The notes beneath the pieces were generated by a model that worked only from the letters and a program-made list of their open reading frames with translations, did no database searches and had not been told where the DNA came from. A program made the position numbers and the translations under genes. DNA of 34,757 nucleotides, from NCBI RefSeq assembly GCF_004340905.1, contig NZ_SLXD01000024.1:1-34757 (forward strand). The letters are read 5' to 3'. Positions 23,737 through 31,162 of the stretch are shown in pieces (within the stretch, counting starts at the first letter, position 1; every line of letters begins with the position of its first letter). This stretch comes from Rubrivivax gelatinosus (GTDB lineage: Bacteria > Pseudomonadota > Gammaproteobacteria > Burkholderiales > Burkholderiaceae_C).

Positions 23737-24394
23737 CCTCGTCGGCCAGGCGCCAGCCGCGGCCGCGTTCGGTGTGCAGCAGCGCGCGGCCGAGCTTGCG
23801 CCGGATGCGGCCGACGAGCACGTCCAGCGTGTTCGAGTCGGGGTCGGCGTCGCGTGCGTAGACGTGTTCGGCGAGCTCGGCGCGCGAGACCACCGCGCCC
23901 TGGCGGTGCATCAGGTGGGCGAGGATGCGGTGCTCCTGCGCCGTCAGCGCCAGCGGCTGCTCGGCGAGCGTGAAGCGGCCGGCGGTGGTGTCCAGCGCCA
24001 GCGCGCCGACCCGCAGCCGCGGGTCGGGCCGGCCCCAGGCGCGGCGGCGCAGCACGCGCAGGCGCAGCGCCACCTCGTCGTGCAGGAAGGGTTTGGTCAG
24101 GTAGTCGTCGGCGCCGGCCTCGAAGGCCTGCAGCTTGTCGCTCCAGCGCCCGCGCGCCGTCAGCACCAGCACCGGGAAGCTCGCCTGCTGCTCGCGCCAG
24201 TGGCGCAGCACGCCGACGCCGTCCAGCCCCGGCAGGCCGAGGTCCAGCACCGCGGCGTCGTAGCCCTCGGTGGCGCCGAGGAACGAGGCTTCGCTGCCGT
24301 CGGCGCACAGTTCGGCGACCATGCCCGCGGCCGCCAGCGAGGCGCACAGCGCGGGGCCGAGTTCGGCGTCGTCCTCGACCACCAGCACGCGCAT
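23717..24394 (-). CDS. OmpR-family response regulator
   Basis: 225 residues. Receiver domain 1-115 with the acidic pair ED at 7-8, phospho-acceptor D51 in VLDLGLPGLDG, T79 in LVLTARG and K101 in LTKPF. The C-terminal winged helix (about 125-220: LTAQEHRILAHLMHRQGAVVSRAELAEHVY; NTLDVLVGRIRRKLG; ERGRGWRLA) is of the OmpR/PhoB type. The ATG follows directly on the stop of the PepSY gene, and the 3' end overlaps the kinase. It probably binds the 11-bp repeats at 25116-25166 to control both its own operon and the divergent DUF5666 gene. Confidence 0.93.
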   Translation of the reverse strand: MRVLVVEDDAELGPALCASLAAAGMVAELCADGSEASFLGATEGYDAAVLDLGLPGLDGVGVLRHWREQQASFPVLVLTARGRWSDKLQAFEAGADDYLTKPFLHDEVALRLRVLRRRAWGRPDPRLRVGALALDTTAGRFTLAEQPLALTAQEHRILAHLMHRQGAVVSRAELAEHVYARDADPDSNTLDVLVGRIRRKLGRALLHTERGRGWRLADEGDGAED

Positions 24395-25090
24395 TCAGGA
24401 CTCCTCGCGCAGCACCTGGGCGCTGACCGGGTCGACGTCGACCTCCAGGCCGCGCCCGCCGGGCAGCTGCAGCTCGATCTCGTAATAGGCGCCGCGCCGG
24501 CCGTCGTACTTGATCTCGATCTCCACCGCGCGGCCGCCGTAGCGGCGCTCGACGCTCTCCACCAGCACCGGCAGCGGCCGCACGCCGGCGGGCAGGCGCC
24601 CGGGGCGCTGCGCCTGCTCGACGATGCGGCCGTCGCGTGCGTCGACCAGCACGCGCTGCTCGCTGCCGTCGGCACGCTCGACGGTGATCTCGTAGACCGG
24701 CGGCTCGCCGCTGCGGCGCTCGAGTTCGGCGTGGCGCACCGTGCCCGGGTGGCGCTCGGCGACGCGGCGCAGCACCTCGGCCATCGGGCGCAGCGCCGGG
24801 CCGGCGCTGCGCGGGTCGATCTCGGCGCCGCTGGCCGGGTCGACGTTGATCTCGACGCGGTGGCCGTCCTTGTGCAGCAGCGTGATCTCGTACCAGGAGC
24901 GCCCGTCCCCGGTCTCCAGCTCGACGTCGAGCACGCGCGCGCCGTGGCGCGCCTCGACGCCGGCGAGGATCTCGGCCAGCGGCTTCATCGCGCCGCTGCG
25001 CACGCCGCGGCGCACGCTGTCCTGGTCGGCGGTGGCGCTCAGGGCCACGGCGGCGAGCACGAGACAGACGAGGATCCGGGGGCCATGCAT
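24395..25090 (-). CDS. periplasmic protein with three PepSY repeats
   Basis: 231 residues. N-terminal signal peptide of about 21 residues (ILVCLVLAAVALSATA). Three PepSY-like units follow: about 35-95 (MKPLAEILAGVEARHGARVLDVELE ... WYEITLLHKDGHRVEINVDPASGAEI), 100-160 (MAEVLRRVAERHPGTVRHAELE ... YEITVERADG) and 170-230 (VLVESVERRYGGRAVEIEIK ... YYEIELQLPGG ... VDVDPVSAQVL). PepSY domains are thought to inhibit proteases or modulate sensors in the envelope. It is the first gene of the regulator operon, so it may be the accessory sensor input or the main target. Only 112 bp separate it from the divergent lipoprotein gene. Confidence 0.85.
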   Translation of the reverse strand: MHGPRILVCLVLAAVALSATADQDSVRRGVRSGAMKPLAEILAGVEARHGARVLDVELETGDGRSWYEITLLHKDGHRVEINVDPASGAEIDPRSAGPALRPMAEVLRRVAERHPGTVRHAELERRSGEPPVYEITVERADGSEQRVLVDARDGRIVEQAQRPGRLPAGVRPLPVLVESVERRYGGRAVEIEIKYDGRRGAYYEIELQLPGGRGLEVDVDPVSAQVLREES

Positions 25091-25115
25091 CCGGGCAATG
25101 TTAGGCGCCGCCGCC

Positions 25116-25166
25116 TGAACGGCGCATGAACGACGCGTTCAAGCCCGGTTCAAGCCGGCTTCGAAC
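25116..25166. promoter_or_regulatory. array of 11-bp repeats, likely response-regulator operator
   Basis: TGAAC at 25116 and 25127 (11 bp apart), then GTTCAAGCC at 25137 and 25148, and a weaker CTTCGAACA at 25159. TGAAC is the reverse complement of GTTCA, so pairs of direct repeats face each other. Eleven-bp direct repeats are what tandem OmpR-type dimers bind. Located in the divergent promoter of the PepSY operon and the DUF5666 gene. Confidence 0.65.
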
Positions 25167-25202
25167 AATGGGCCTCATCCCCAACCCACGATGGAGTCCA
25201 CG

Positions 25203-26411
25203 ATGAACCGCCCGATCCCCACCCGTGCCCAAGCCCTGCCGCGCCGCTTCTGGCGTCCCGCCGCCGCCCTCGTCGCCGCCGCCGCGCTGGCCGCCTGCGG
25301 CGGCGGCGGTGGTGGTGACGACGACAGCGCCGCCAGCGACGCCGGCGTCTTCGCCTCGGGCGTGATCCACGGCTTCGGCTCGATCGTCGTCAACGGCGTG
25401 CGCTACGACGACAGCACCGCCCGCGTCAGCACCGAGGGTGGCGACACCTGGTCCAGCGACGACCTGCGCCTGGGCATGGTCGTCGACGTGCAGGCCGGCG
25501 CAGCGAGCACCGACGCCTCGGGCCAGAGCCGCGCGACGGCCAGCAGCGTCGTCGTGCGCAGCGAGGTCGAGGGCCCGGTGCAGGCCCTCGACACGACGGC
25601 CGGCACGCTGACCGTGCTCGGCCAGAAGGTGCTCGTCAACGGCTCCACGGTCTGGGACGACGACCTGCGCGCCAAGCTGGCGGCGCTGTCCGTCGGCGAC
25701 ATCGTCGAGATCTACGGCCTGCGCGACGCCGACGGCACGATCGTCGCGTCGCGCGTCGACCGCGAGGACGCCGACGAGGACGACTACGAGCTGCGCGCCA
25801 CCGTCGACGCCGTCGACAGCGCCGCCGGCACGCTGAGCGTCGGCGGCCTGGACATCGCCTGGGCCGGCACCTGGCCGGCCGGGCTGGCCGCCGGCAGCCC
25901 GGTGCTGCTGGTGCTGGACACCCGCCCGGCCGCCGACGGCCGCTGGACCGCGCGCACGCTCAAGCTGCTGGGCAGCACCGCGGCCAGCGGCGCACGTGCC
26001 GAGATCGAAGGCCTGGTCACGGCCTGGACCTCGTCGACCTCGTTCCGGGTCGCCGGCGTGGCGGTCGACGCCTCGGGCCTGTCCTCGGTGCCGGCCGGGC
26101 TGGCCGCGGGCGTGCGCGTCGAGGTCGAAGGTGTGTTCGCCGACGGCACGCTGGTCGCGAGCCGCATCGAGATCGAGCGCGGCGACGACCGCGGCGACGA
26201 CGACGGCCTGGAGATCGAAGGCACGATCGAGTCGCTGGACAGCGCGGCAGCCACGCTGGTGCTGCGCGGCGTCACGGTCGACTGGTCGGGCGCGCGTTTC
26301 GAGGACGGCAGCGCCGCCGCGCTGGCGGTCGGCGCGCGCATCGAGGTGCAGGGCACGCTGGCCGACGACGGCAGCACGCTGCGCGCCGTCGAGATCGAGT
26401 TCGAGCGCTGA
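25203..26411 (+). CDS. DUF5666-type lipoprotein
   Basis: 402 residues from ATG 25203 (GGAG at 25193-25196, better than the in-frame ATG at 25191). The signal peptide ends in the lipobox LAAC, with lipid-carrying C32 followed by a glycine run and an acidic DDD stretch. The rest is about five repeats of a small beta-barrel-like unit (EGPVQALDTTAGTLTVLGQKVLV; EATVDAVDS-like; AEIEGLVTAW; LEIEGTIESLDSAAATLVLRG), each with a V-x-V-x-G type strand and a SLDSAAGTL-like turn, the DUF5666 pattern. An RGDDRGDDDG linker separates two units. It is very acidic overall. Function unknown; it is divergent from, and probably controlled by, the adjacent two-component system. Confidence 0.83.
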   Translation: MNRPIPTRAQALPRRFWRPAAALVAAAALAACGGGGGGDDDSAASDAGVFASGVIHGFGSIVVNGVRYDDSTARVSTEGGDTWSSDDLRLGMVVDVQAGAASTDASGQSRATASSVVVRSEVEGPVQALDTTAGTLTVLGQKVLVNGSTVWDDDLRAKLAALSVGDIVEIYGLRDADGTIVASRVDREDADEDDYELRATVDAVDSAAGTLSVGGLDIAWAGTWPAGLAAGSPVLLVLDTRPAADGRWTARTLKLLGSTAASGARAEIEGLVTAWTSSTSFRVAGVAVDASGLSSVPAGLAAGVRVEVEGVFADGTLVASRIEIERGDDRGDDDGLEIEGTIESLDSAAATLVLRGVTVDWSGARFEDGSAAALAVGARIEVQGTLADDGSTLRAVEIEFER

Positions 26412-26417
26412 GCGGCG

Positions 26418-26433
26418 GCGGCCTTCAGGCCGC
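26418..26433. terminator. hairpin between convergent genes
   Basis: GCGGCCT-TC-AGGCCGC, centred on the stop codon of the minus-strand gene and seven bases after the lipoprotein stop. Short two-base loop, no T-tract. Confidence 0.3.
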
Positions 26434-27645
26434 GACCGCCAGCCGCGGCGGTCGCCGTTCGGTTTCGGCCGGGCGTGCCGTCGCGCTGCAGAAGTCGACG
26501 AACTCGGGCCGCGCCATCAGGCCGTTGCGGCGCGCGTGGTCCAGCATCAGCCGGGCCAGGCGCTGGCGGTTGGCGTCGTAGCCCTCGAGCGCCTCCTGCA
26601 CCCGGGCGCCGACGCCGCGCAACTGCTGGCGCTGCAGCGCGACGAAGCTCTGCGGGTCGAGGCGCGGCAGGGCCATGGTCTCGCCCAGCCCGCGCGTGCG
26701 CTCGTCGTGCGTCACCAGCAGCGCGGGCACGCCGGCCTGCAGCGCGATCATTGCGCCGTGCAGGCGCATGCCGATCGACAGGTCGCAGGTGCGCGCGAAG
26801 TCCATCCAGCCGTCGACGCTGCTGAAGAACAGCGTGCGCTGGCGCAGCAGGATCTCCAGTTCGCGGCCGCTGCAGCCCAGCGCCTGGGCGTGCTCGGCAT
26901 AGGCCGCCGGCAGCCGCGGGGTCTCGCGCAGCAGGAAGGGCAGCAGTTCCGGCTCCTGCACGACCATGAACGAAGGGCTGTCGCGCAGGATCGCCAGGCC
27001 GGCGTGCATCGCGTCGGCGGAGCGCGCGTGCCCGCCGCTGGTTTCGGTGACGTGCACGCGCATCTCGGCGTAGTCCAGCGTGTCCAGCGCGCCGGCGCGC
27101 CGCTGCAGCGTCGCACCCAGCGCGGGGTCCAGGTTCAGCAGGCTCGAGGGGCAGCCGGTGACCACCGCGTGCGGCACGCCGGCGTCGTGGATCAGCTCGG
27201 CCGTCAGCGTGTCGCGCACGCTGATCGAGCGCGAACGTTCGCCGAGCAGGCGGATCAGGTCGCGCGTCTTGGGGCCCAGCGTCGGCCGGGTATCGAGCGC
27301 GCACTGCGCGCCCAGCCCGAAGACGACGACGGGGCAGTCGAAGGACTCGAACAGGCGGCGGCGGTAGTCGTTGTCGCGCTCGGCGATGGCGTCGTCGGCC
27401 AGCCAGTTGGCGGCCGACACCACGAGATGCGAAGGGCGGCGGTCGGGGGACACCCGGGACGCGACGCTGTAGTCCATCGCGACCGCGTCGTCGAGATCGA
27501 CGGCGTTCTCCAGCGCGCGCCGGAACACCAGGTTGCCGAGGTTCTGGCCGCTGCGCTGGGCCAGCGCGGCGGCGTCCAGCGCGAAGGCGCCGCGCATGTT
27601 GCCGCGGCAGTCGAGGTCGAGCCAGATCGGCTGGGTTCGGGTCAT
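26425..27645 (-). CDS. polysaccharide pyruvyl transferase family protein
   Basis: 406 residues from the ATG at 27645, chosen over a longer frame because GGAGC lies six bases before it and the protein then starts MTRTQPIWLDLD. Family-like blocks: GNLVFRRALENAVDLDDAVAMDY near residue 35 (Rossmann-like N-terminal half), VVVFGLGAQCALDT near 105, SISVRDTLTAELIHDAGVPHAVVTGCPSSLL near 140, and the strong C-terminal block SIGMRLHGAMIALQAGVPALLVTHDERTRGLGE near 295. Such enzymes add pyruvate ketals to exopolysaccharide or cell-wall sugars, using PEP. It stands alone without glycosyltransferase neighbours, so its acceptor cannot be guessed. Confidence 0.8.
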   Translation of the reverse strand: MTRTQPIWLDLDCRGNMRGAFALDAAALAQRSGQNLGNLVFRRALENAVDLDDAVAMDYSVASRVSPDRRPSHLVVSAANWLADDAIAERDNDYRRRLFESFDCPVVVFGLGAQCALDTRPTLGPKTRDLIRLLGERSRSISVRDTLTAELIHDAGVPHAVVTGCPSSLLNLDPALGATLQRRAGALDTLDYAEMRVHVTETSGGHARSADAMHAGLAILRDSPSFMVVQEPELLPFLLRETPRLPAAYAEHAQALGCSGRELEILLRQRTLFFSSVDGWMDFARTCDLSIGMRLHGAMIALQAGVPALLVTHDERTRGLGETMALPRLDPQSFVALQRQQLRGVGARVQEALEGYDANRQRLARLMLDHARRNGLMARPEFVDFCSATARPAETERRPPRLAVAA

Positions 27646-27768
27646 GGCTGCTCCGGGCCCGGCAAGCCGCCGGGTGACGCCGGCACCGTGCCCGCGCACG
27701 CGCATCCTCGCGGCGCTGCGTGACAGCGGTTTGACCATCCACGCGCCGCGGCGGCGCGCTGCCGCCCC

Positions 27769-28728
27769 TCAGGGCGCGGTGCGCGCGCCCAGCAGCTCGT
27801 CGTTCAGCGGCTCGTCGGTGATGTGGCCGCCCCAGGAGGCGACCAGCTCCTGGATGGTCTGCGCCACCACCCGGCACGGCGGCGACAGCTTGCCGTGGCG
27901 CGGCAGCGCCAGCGCCAGATGGCGGCGCAGGTCCGGCTGCACCAGGCGGCTGGCCTGCAGGCGGCCGGTCTTGAGGTCGTTGGTGATGGAGTAGGGGCCC
28001 AGCACCGAATACAGCGCCCGGCCGGTGCCGCGGGCCACCAGCTCGCGCTGCACCGTCAGCGAGTCGGCCTCCAGCACCGCGCGCAGCTGGAAACCCAGGC
28101 CGCGCGCGGCGTCGTCCAGCGCGCTGCGCCAGTGGCTGGGCCGGCGCGGCAGCACCAGCGGCAGCCCGGCCAGGCGCGAGAACGGCACCGTGGGCTGGCG
28201 CGTCAGCTCGTCGCCGGGGGCGCTGACCAGGTAGGTCTGGGCCACGCACAGCGGGATCTCCTCGCCGCCGGCGGGTTTGCGAAAGCGGATCAGGATCGCC
28301 AGGTCGACGGCGCCGCTGTCGAGCATCGCGTCGAGCTCGGTGCCCTGGGCCTCGGCGATGTCGAGCTGGATGCCCGGCTGCGCCACCTCCAGCCGCTCGT
28401 GCAGCCGCGTCAGCAGCGGGTGCGCGGCCGACGGGATGATGCCCAGCCGCACCTGGCCCAGCAGCTGGCCGGCGTCGGCATGCAGGTCCTGCGTCAGCTG
28501 CTCGGTCTCGTGCAGCCAGGCGCGCAGACGCACCGCGGCGCGCGCGCCCAGCTCGGTCAGCACCACGCCGCGGCCGGTGCGCCGGAACAGCGGCCCGCCG
28601 CACAGCGCCTCGAACTCGGTGATCTGGCGGCTGATGTGCGACTGCACGGTCTGCCGTCTCGCGGCCACCTTGCTGATGCCGCCGGCCTCGGCCACCTCCA
28701 GGAACAAACGCACCATCGCGACGTTCAT
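27769..28728 (-). CDS. LysR-family transcriptional regulator
   Basis: 319 residues. HTH at about residues 3-62 (MVRLFLEVAEAGGISKVAARR, QTVQSHISRQITEFEALCGGPLFRRTGRGVVLT), effector domain from about 92 (GQVRLGIIPSAAHPLLTRL) to 300. The HTH start sits at residue 3, as expected. It is divergent, 132 bp apart, from the DHDPS-like gene, with a nested palindrome between them, so it probably controls the aldolase-porin-MFS set. The layout resembles NAC/Cbl-like and other LysR regulators of small-acid catabolism, but nothing further can be assigned. Confidence 0.92.
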   Translation of the reverse strand: MNVAMVRLFLEVAEAGGISKVAARRQTVQSHISRQITEFEALCGGPLFRRTGRGVVLTELGARAAVRLRAWLHETEQLTQDLHADAGQLLGQVRLGIIPSAAHPLLTRLHERLEVAQPGIQLDIAEAQGTELDAMLDSGAVDLAILIRFRKPAGGEEIPLCVAQTYLVSAPGDELTRQPTVPFSRLAGLPLVLPRRPSHWRSALDDAARGLGFQLRAVLEADSLTVQRELVARGTGRALYSVLGPYSITNDLKTGRLQASRLVQPDLRRHLALALPRHGKLSPPCRVVAQTIQELVASWGGHITDEPLNDELLGARTAP

Positions 28729-28783
28729 GACCCCGTCTCCAACTAGGTCTTAGGTTTGCCTGTAGCGGCAACTCTGAAAGCTC

Positions 28784-28817
28784 GGAATTGTATCTATGAA
28801 GATATCGCGACAATTCC
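28784..28817. promoter_or_regulatory. nested palindrome in the lysR-aldolase divergent promoter
   Basis: Outer arms GGAATTGT (28784-28791) and ACAATTCC (28810-28817), separated by 18 bp. The spacer holds an inner dyad TATCT-ATGA-AGATA (28791-28804). The A/T-rich dyad is typical of LysR-type operators. It starts 55 bp from the LysR ATG and ends 43 bp before the aldolase ATG. Confidence 0.6.
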
Positions 28818-28860
28818 TACAGTGGCCTCCATCGCAACCCCTTAGCTGAAAGGAACAGAC

Positions 28861-29790
28861 ATGAATGCGATCGACCTGCGAGGCCTGAACCCCGCTCCCG
28901 TCACCCCCTTCACCCAAGACGGCGCGGTGGATTACCCCGCGATCCAGCGCCTGGGCAGCTGGCTGGCCAGCGTGCCGGGCGTCAAGAGCCTGACCGTGCT
29001 GGGCCATGCCGGCGAAGGCACGTTCCTCGAGCGCGACGAACAGTGCCGCGTCATCGAAGCCTTCCGCGAATCCGTCGGCGGCAAGCTGCCGATCATTGCC
29101 GGCATCACGCTCGAAGGCACGCAAGTCGCTGCCGACGAAGCCAAGCGCGCCGTCAAGGCCGGCGCTTCCGCCGGTCTGCTCTACCCCTCGCACGGCTGGC
29201 TGCGTTTCGGCTACCAGAAGGGTGCTCCGCAGGACAAGTACAAGGCCGTCTACGAAGCCAGCGGCCTGCCGCTGATCCTGTTCCAGTACCCGGACGTCAC
29301 CAAGTGCACGTACGACCTGGAAACCCAGCTCGAGATCGCCGCGCTGCCGGGCGTCTTCGCGATGAAGAACGGCGTGCGCAACATGAAGCGCTGGGACCGT
29401 GAAATCCCCGTCATCCGCAAGGAACGTCCGGACCTGCAGATCCTGACCTGCCACGACGAGTACCTGCTGCACACGATGTTCGACGTCGACGGCGCGCTGG
29501 TCGGCTACGGCTGTATCGCCCCGGAAGTGCTGGTCGAGATGATCGCCGCCGGCAAGGCCAAGGACTACAAGAAGGCGCGTGAACTGCACGACCGCCTGCT
29601 GCCGGTCACCGCCAACGTCTACCACCGTGGTTCGCACATGGAAGGCTCGGTCGCGCTGAAGTGGGCGCTGGTCGCTCGCGGCATCCTCGAGCACGCCGCC
29701 GTGCGTTCGCCGCTGCTGCCGCTGGCCCCGGGCGCCGAGCACGAGATCGCCGCCGCGATGGCCGCCGCCGGCCTGGGCCGCGTGCGCTGA
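28861..29790 (+). CDS. DHDPS/NAL-family class I aldolase or dehydratase
   Basis: 309 residues, TIM barrel of the dihydrodipicolinate synthase/N-acetylneuraminate lyase superfamily. Catalytic tyrosine Y143 in FQYPDVT and Schiff-base lysine K169 in FAMKNGVRNMKRW are both present. The usual GTTGE loop reads LGHAGEG (about 48-53), so it is not the lysine-pathway DapA. Relatives act on 2-keto-3-deoxy sugar acids, hydroxyproline intermediates or aromatic pyruvate adducts and release or use pyruvate or a semialdehyde. The codon choice (many CGT, GGT, GAA) differs from the strongly C/G-ending codons of neighbours, as in a highly expressed gene. GAAAGGA lies before the ATG. Confidence 0.88.
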   Translation: MNAIDLRGLNPAPVTPFTQDGAVDYPAIQRLGSWLASVPGVKSLTVLGHAGEGTFLERDEQCRVIEAFRESVGGKLPIIAGITLEGTQVAADEAKRAVKAGASAGLLYPSHGWLRFGYQKGAPQDKYKAVYEASGLPLILFQYPDVTKCTYDLETQLEIAALPGVFAMKNGVRNMKRWDREIPVIRKERPDLQILTCHDEYLLHTMFDVDGALVGYGCIAPEVLVEMIAAGKAKDYKKARELHDRLLPVTANVYHRGSHMEGSVALKWALVARGILEHAAVRSPLLPLAPGAEHEIAAAMAAAGLGRVR

Positions 29791-29796
29791 TGCACG

Positions 29797-29835
29797 GGCG
29801 GACGGGGGCTGCCGGCTCGCGCAGCCCCGTCCGCC
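29797..29835 (+). terminator. long GC hairpin after the aldolase gene
   Basis: Fifteen-pair stem (GGCGGACGGGG-G-CTGC with GCAGCCCCGTCCGCC, one bulged G) and an eight-base loop, six bases after the stop. No T-tract; a likely terminator or 3'-protecting structure. Confidence 0.6.
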
Positions 29836-29859
29836 GGCTTCAGCGAGCCTGCATTGCCC

Positions 29860-29876
29860 ACGATCATCGAGATCGT
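29860..29876. promoter_or_regulatory. dyad ACGATC-N5-GATCGT upstream of porin
   Basis: Perfect 6-bp arms with a 5-bp spacer, 141 bp before the porin ATG. Operator candidate for the porin/MFS transcription unit. Confidence 0.4.
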
Positions 29877-29921
29877 TCCGAACAAAACTAGATCAAGACG
29901 GCGGAGATTGGCGCATCGCAT

Positions 29922-29965
29922 GCAGGCCCGCACGGCCTGCCGCCCGGCCTGTGCAGGCCGGGGCG
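29922..29965 (+). other. two consecutive GC hairpins in the porin leader
   Basis: First: GCAGGCC-CGCAC-GGCCTGC (29922-29940). Second: CGCCCGGCCT (29941-29950), loop GTGC, AGGCCGGGGCG (29955-29965, one bulge). Placed 50-100 bases before the porin start. They could be attenuator or stability structures in the 5' leader. Confidence 0.4.
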
Positions 29966-30017
29966 GCGGGCAGGGGGTGGGTGGCGCTGTCTCGCCGGGA
30001 CACGAGAGAGATAGACC

Positions 30018-31151
30018 ATGACAACCCTCCAGCCCCGCGCCTGGCGCTGGCCGCCAGCGGCGGCCAGTGCCCTCGCTCCGGTGTTCGCCCTCGGCCTGGC
30101 TGCCGGCGCGGCGCACGCCGACGTCACCCTGGGCGGCACGCTCGACCTCGCCACCCGCCACGTCCGCAACGGCGACCTCGGTTCGACGAGTTCCGTCGTC
30201 AGCGGCGCCAACACCACCAGCAAGCTCGTCATCCGCGGCCAGGAAGACCTGGGCGGCGGTCTCGCCGCCGGTTTCTTCCTGGACAGCACCATCCTGGCCG
30301 ACAGCGGCACGACGAGTTCGACCTTCTGGGACCGCCGTGCCACCGTCGGCCTGACGCATCGGCGTTACGGCGAAGTGCGCATGGGCCGCGACTGGGTGCC
30401 CACCCAGCTCGTCTGGAACTCGATGGACCCGTTCGCGACGCTGGGCATCGCCGGCGCCAACACCTTCCGCTCGGTCTACGGCTCGCGGGCGATGGGCCAG
30501 GCCTTCGGCAGCAACGCCACCGGCGCGGCGCAGAACCCGACGCTGCGCGTGGCCAACGCCGTCGAGTACCTGCTGCCGGGCGGTCTCGGCGGCTTCAACG
30601 GCGCGCTGATCGCCACCGCCGGCGAAGGCGGCTCGGCCGGTGCCGGGCAGACCAAGGGCGACGGGTTCCGCCTCGGCTGGGCGCAAGGCGCCTGGAAGCT
30701 CGGCGTCTCGCAGTTCACGGTGCGCAATGCCGCAGCCGACGACAAGTTCACCGACCGCGTCTGGGGTGTCGGTTACGACGCCGGCTTCGCGCTCTTCAGT
30801 GTCGCGCAGCGGCGCTGGGCCTATGCCAGCGACACGACGGTCAACAGCCTGTTCGGGGTCTCGGTTCCGATGGGGGCCGGACAGCTGAAGCTGACCGTGC
30901 TGCGCGCCGACCAGACCGGCGCCACCGACGCGCTGAGCGCCAACGACGCGACGCTGCTCGGCGTCGGCTATGTCTACTCGCTGTCCAAGCGCACCGCGCT
31001 GTACGCCCATGCGGCGCGTCTGAGCAACCAGGGCGGAGCCAGCTTCGCCATCGCCGGCGGTCCCGCCACCAGCGGCGTCGCCACTGCGGCCAACTACTTC
31101 GGCGGCCAGCGCTCCACGGGCTTCGAGCTCGGCATGCGCCAGGACTTCTAG
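30018..31151 (+). CDS. Gram-negative general porin (Porin_4 type)
   Basis: 377 residues. A long signal peptide (about 34 residues, hydrophobic core ALAPVFALGLAAGAA, cut after HAD/ADV) is followed by DVTLGGTLDLATRHVRN, the typical beta-1 of betaproteobacterial trimeric porins. SKLVIRGQEDLGGGLAAGFFLDS and FWDRRATVGLTHRRYGEVRMGRDWVPTQ also match that family. The C-terminus FELGMRQDF carries the terminal Phe needed for outer-membrane insertion. Together with the MFS gene 11 bp downstream it forms an uptake pair, probably for the substrate of the DHDPS-like enzyme. Confidence 0.9.
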   Translation: MTTLQPRAWRWPPAAASALAPVFALGLAAGAAHADVTLGGTLDLATRHVRNGDLGSTSSVVSGANTTSKLVIRGQEDLGGGLAAGFFLDSTILADSGTTSSTFWDRRATVGLTHRRYGEVRMGRDWVPTQLVWNSMDPFATLGIAGANTFRSVYGSRAMGQAFGSNATGAAQNPTLRVANAVEYLLPGGLGGFNGALIATAGEGGSAGAGQTKGDGFRLGWAQGAWKLGVSQFTVRNAAADDKFTDRVWGVGYDAGFALFSVAQRRWAYASDTTVNSLFGVSVPMGAGQLKLTVLRADQTGATDALSANDATLLGVGYVYSLSKRTALYAHAARLSNQGGASFAIAGGPATSGVATAANYFGGQRSTGFELGMRQDF

Positions 31152-31162
31152 GAGCCGTCGAC

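Noticed and set aside
25784..28813. 1009-codon minus-strand open frame over the lipoprotein, pyruvyl transferase and LysR genes
   Set aside because: Biased composition and overlap with three well-recognised genes in other frames.
29881..29896. FNR/Anr site near AACTAGATCAA upstream of the porin
   Set aside because: Only one half-site (ATCAA) is present; the TTGAT half is absent.
29951..31162. 404-codon extension of the symporter gene
   Set aside because: It lies in another frame of the porin gene and has no family similarity; the ATG at 31163 has a good ribosome site.
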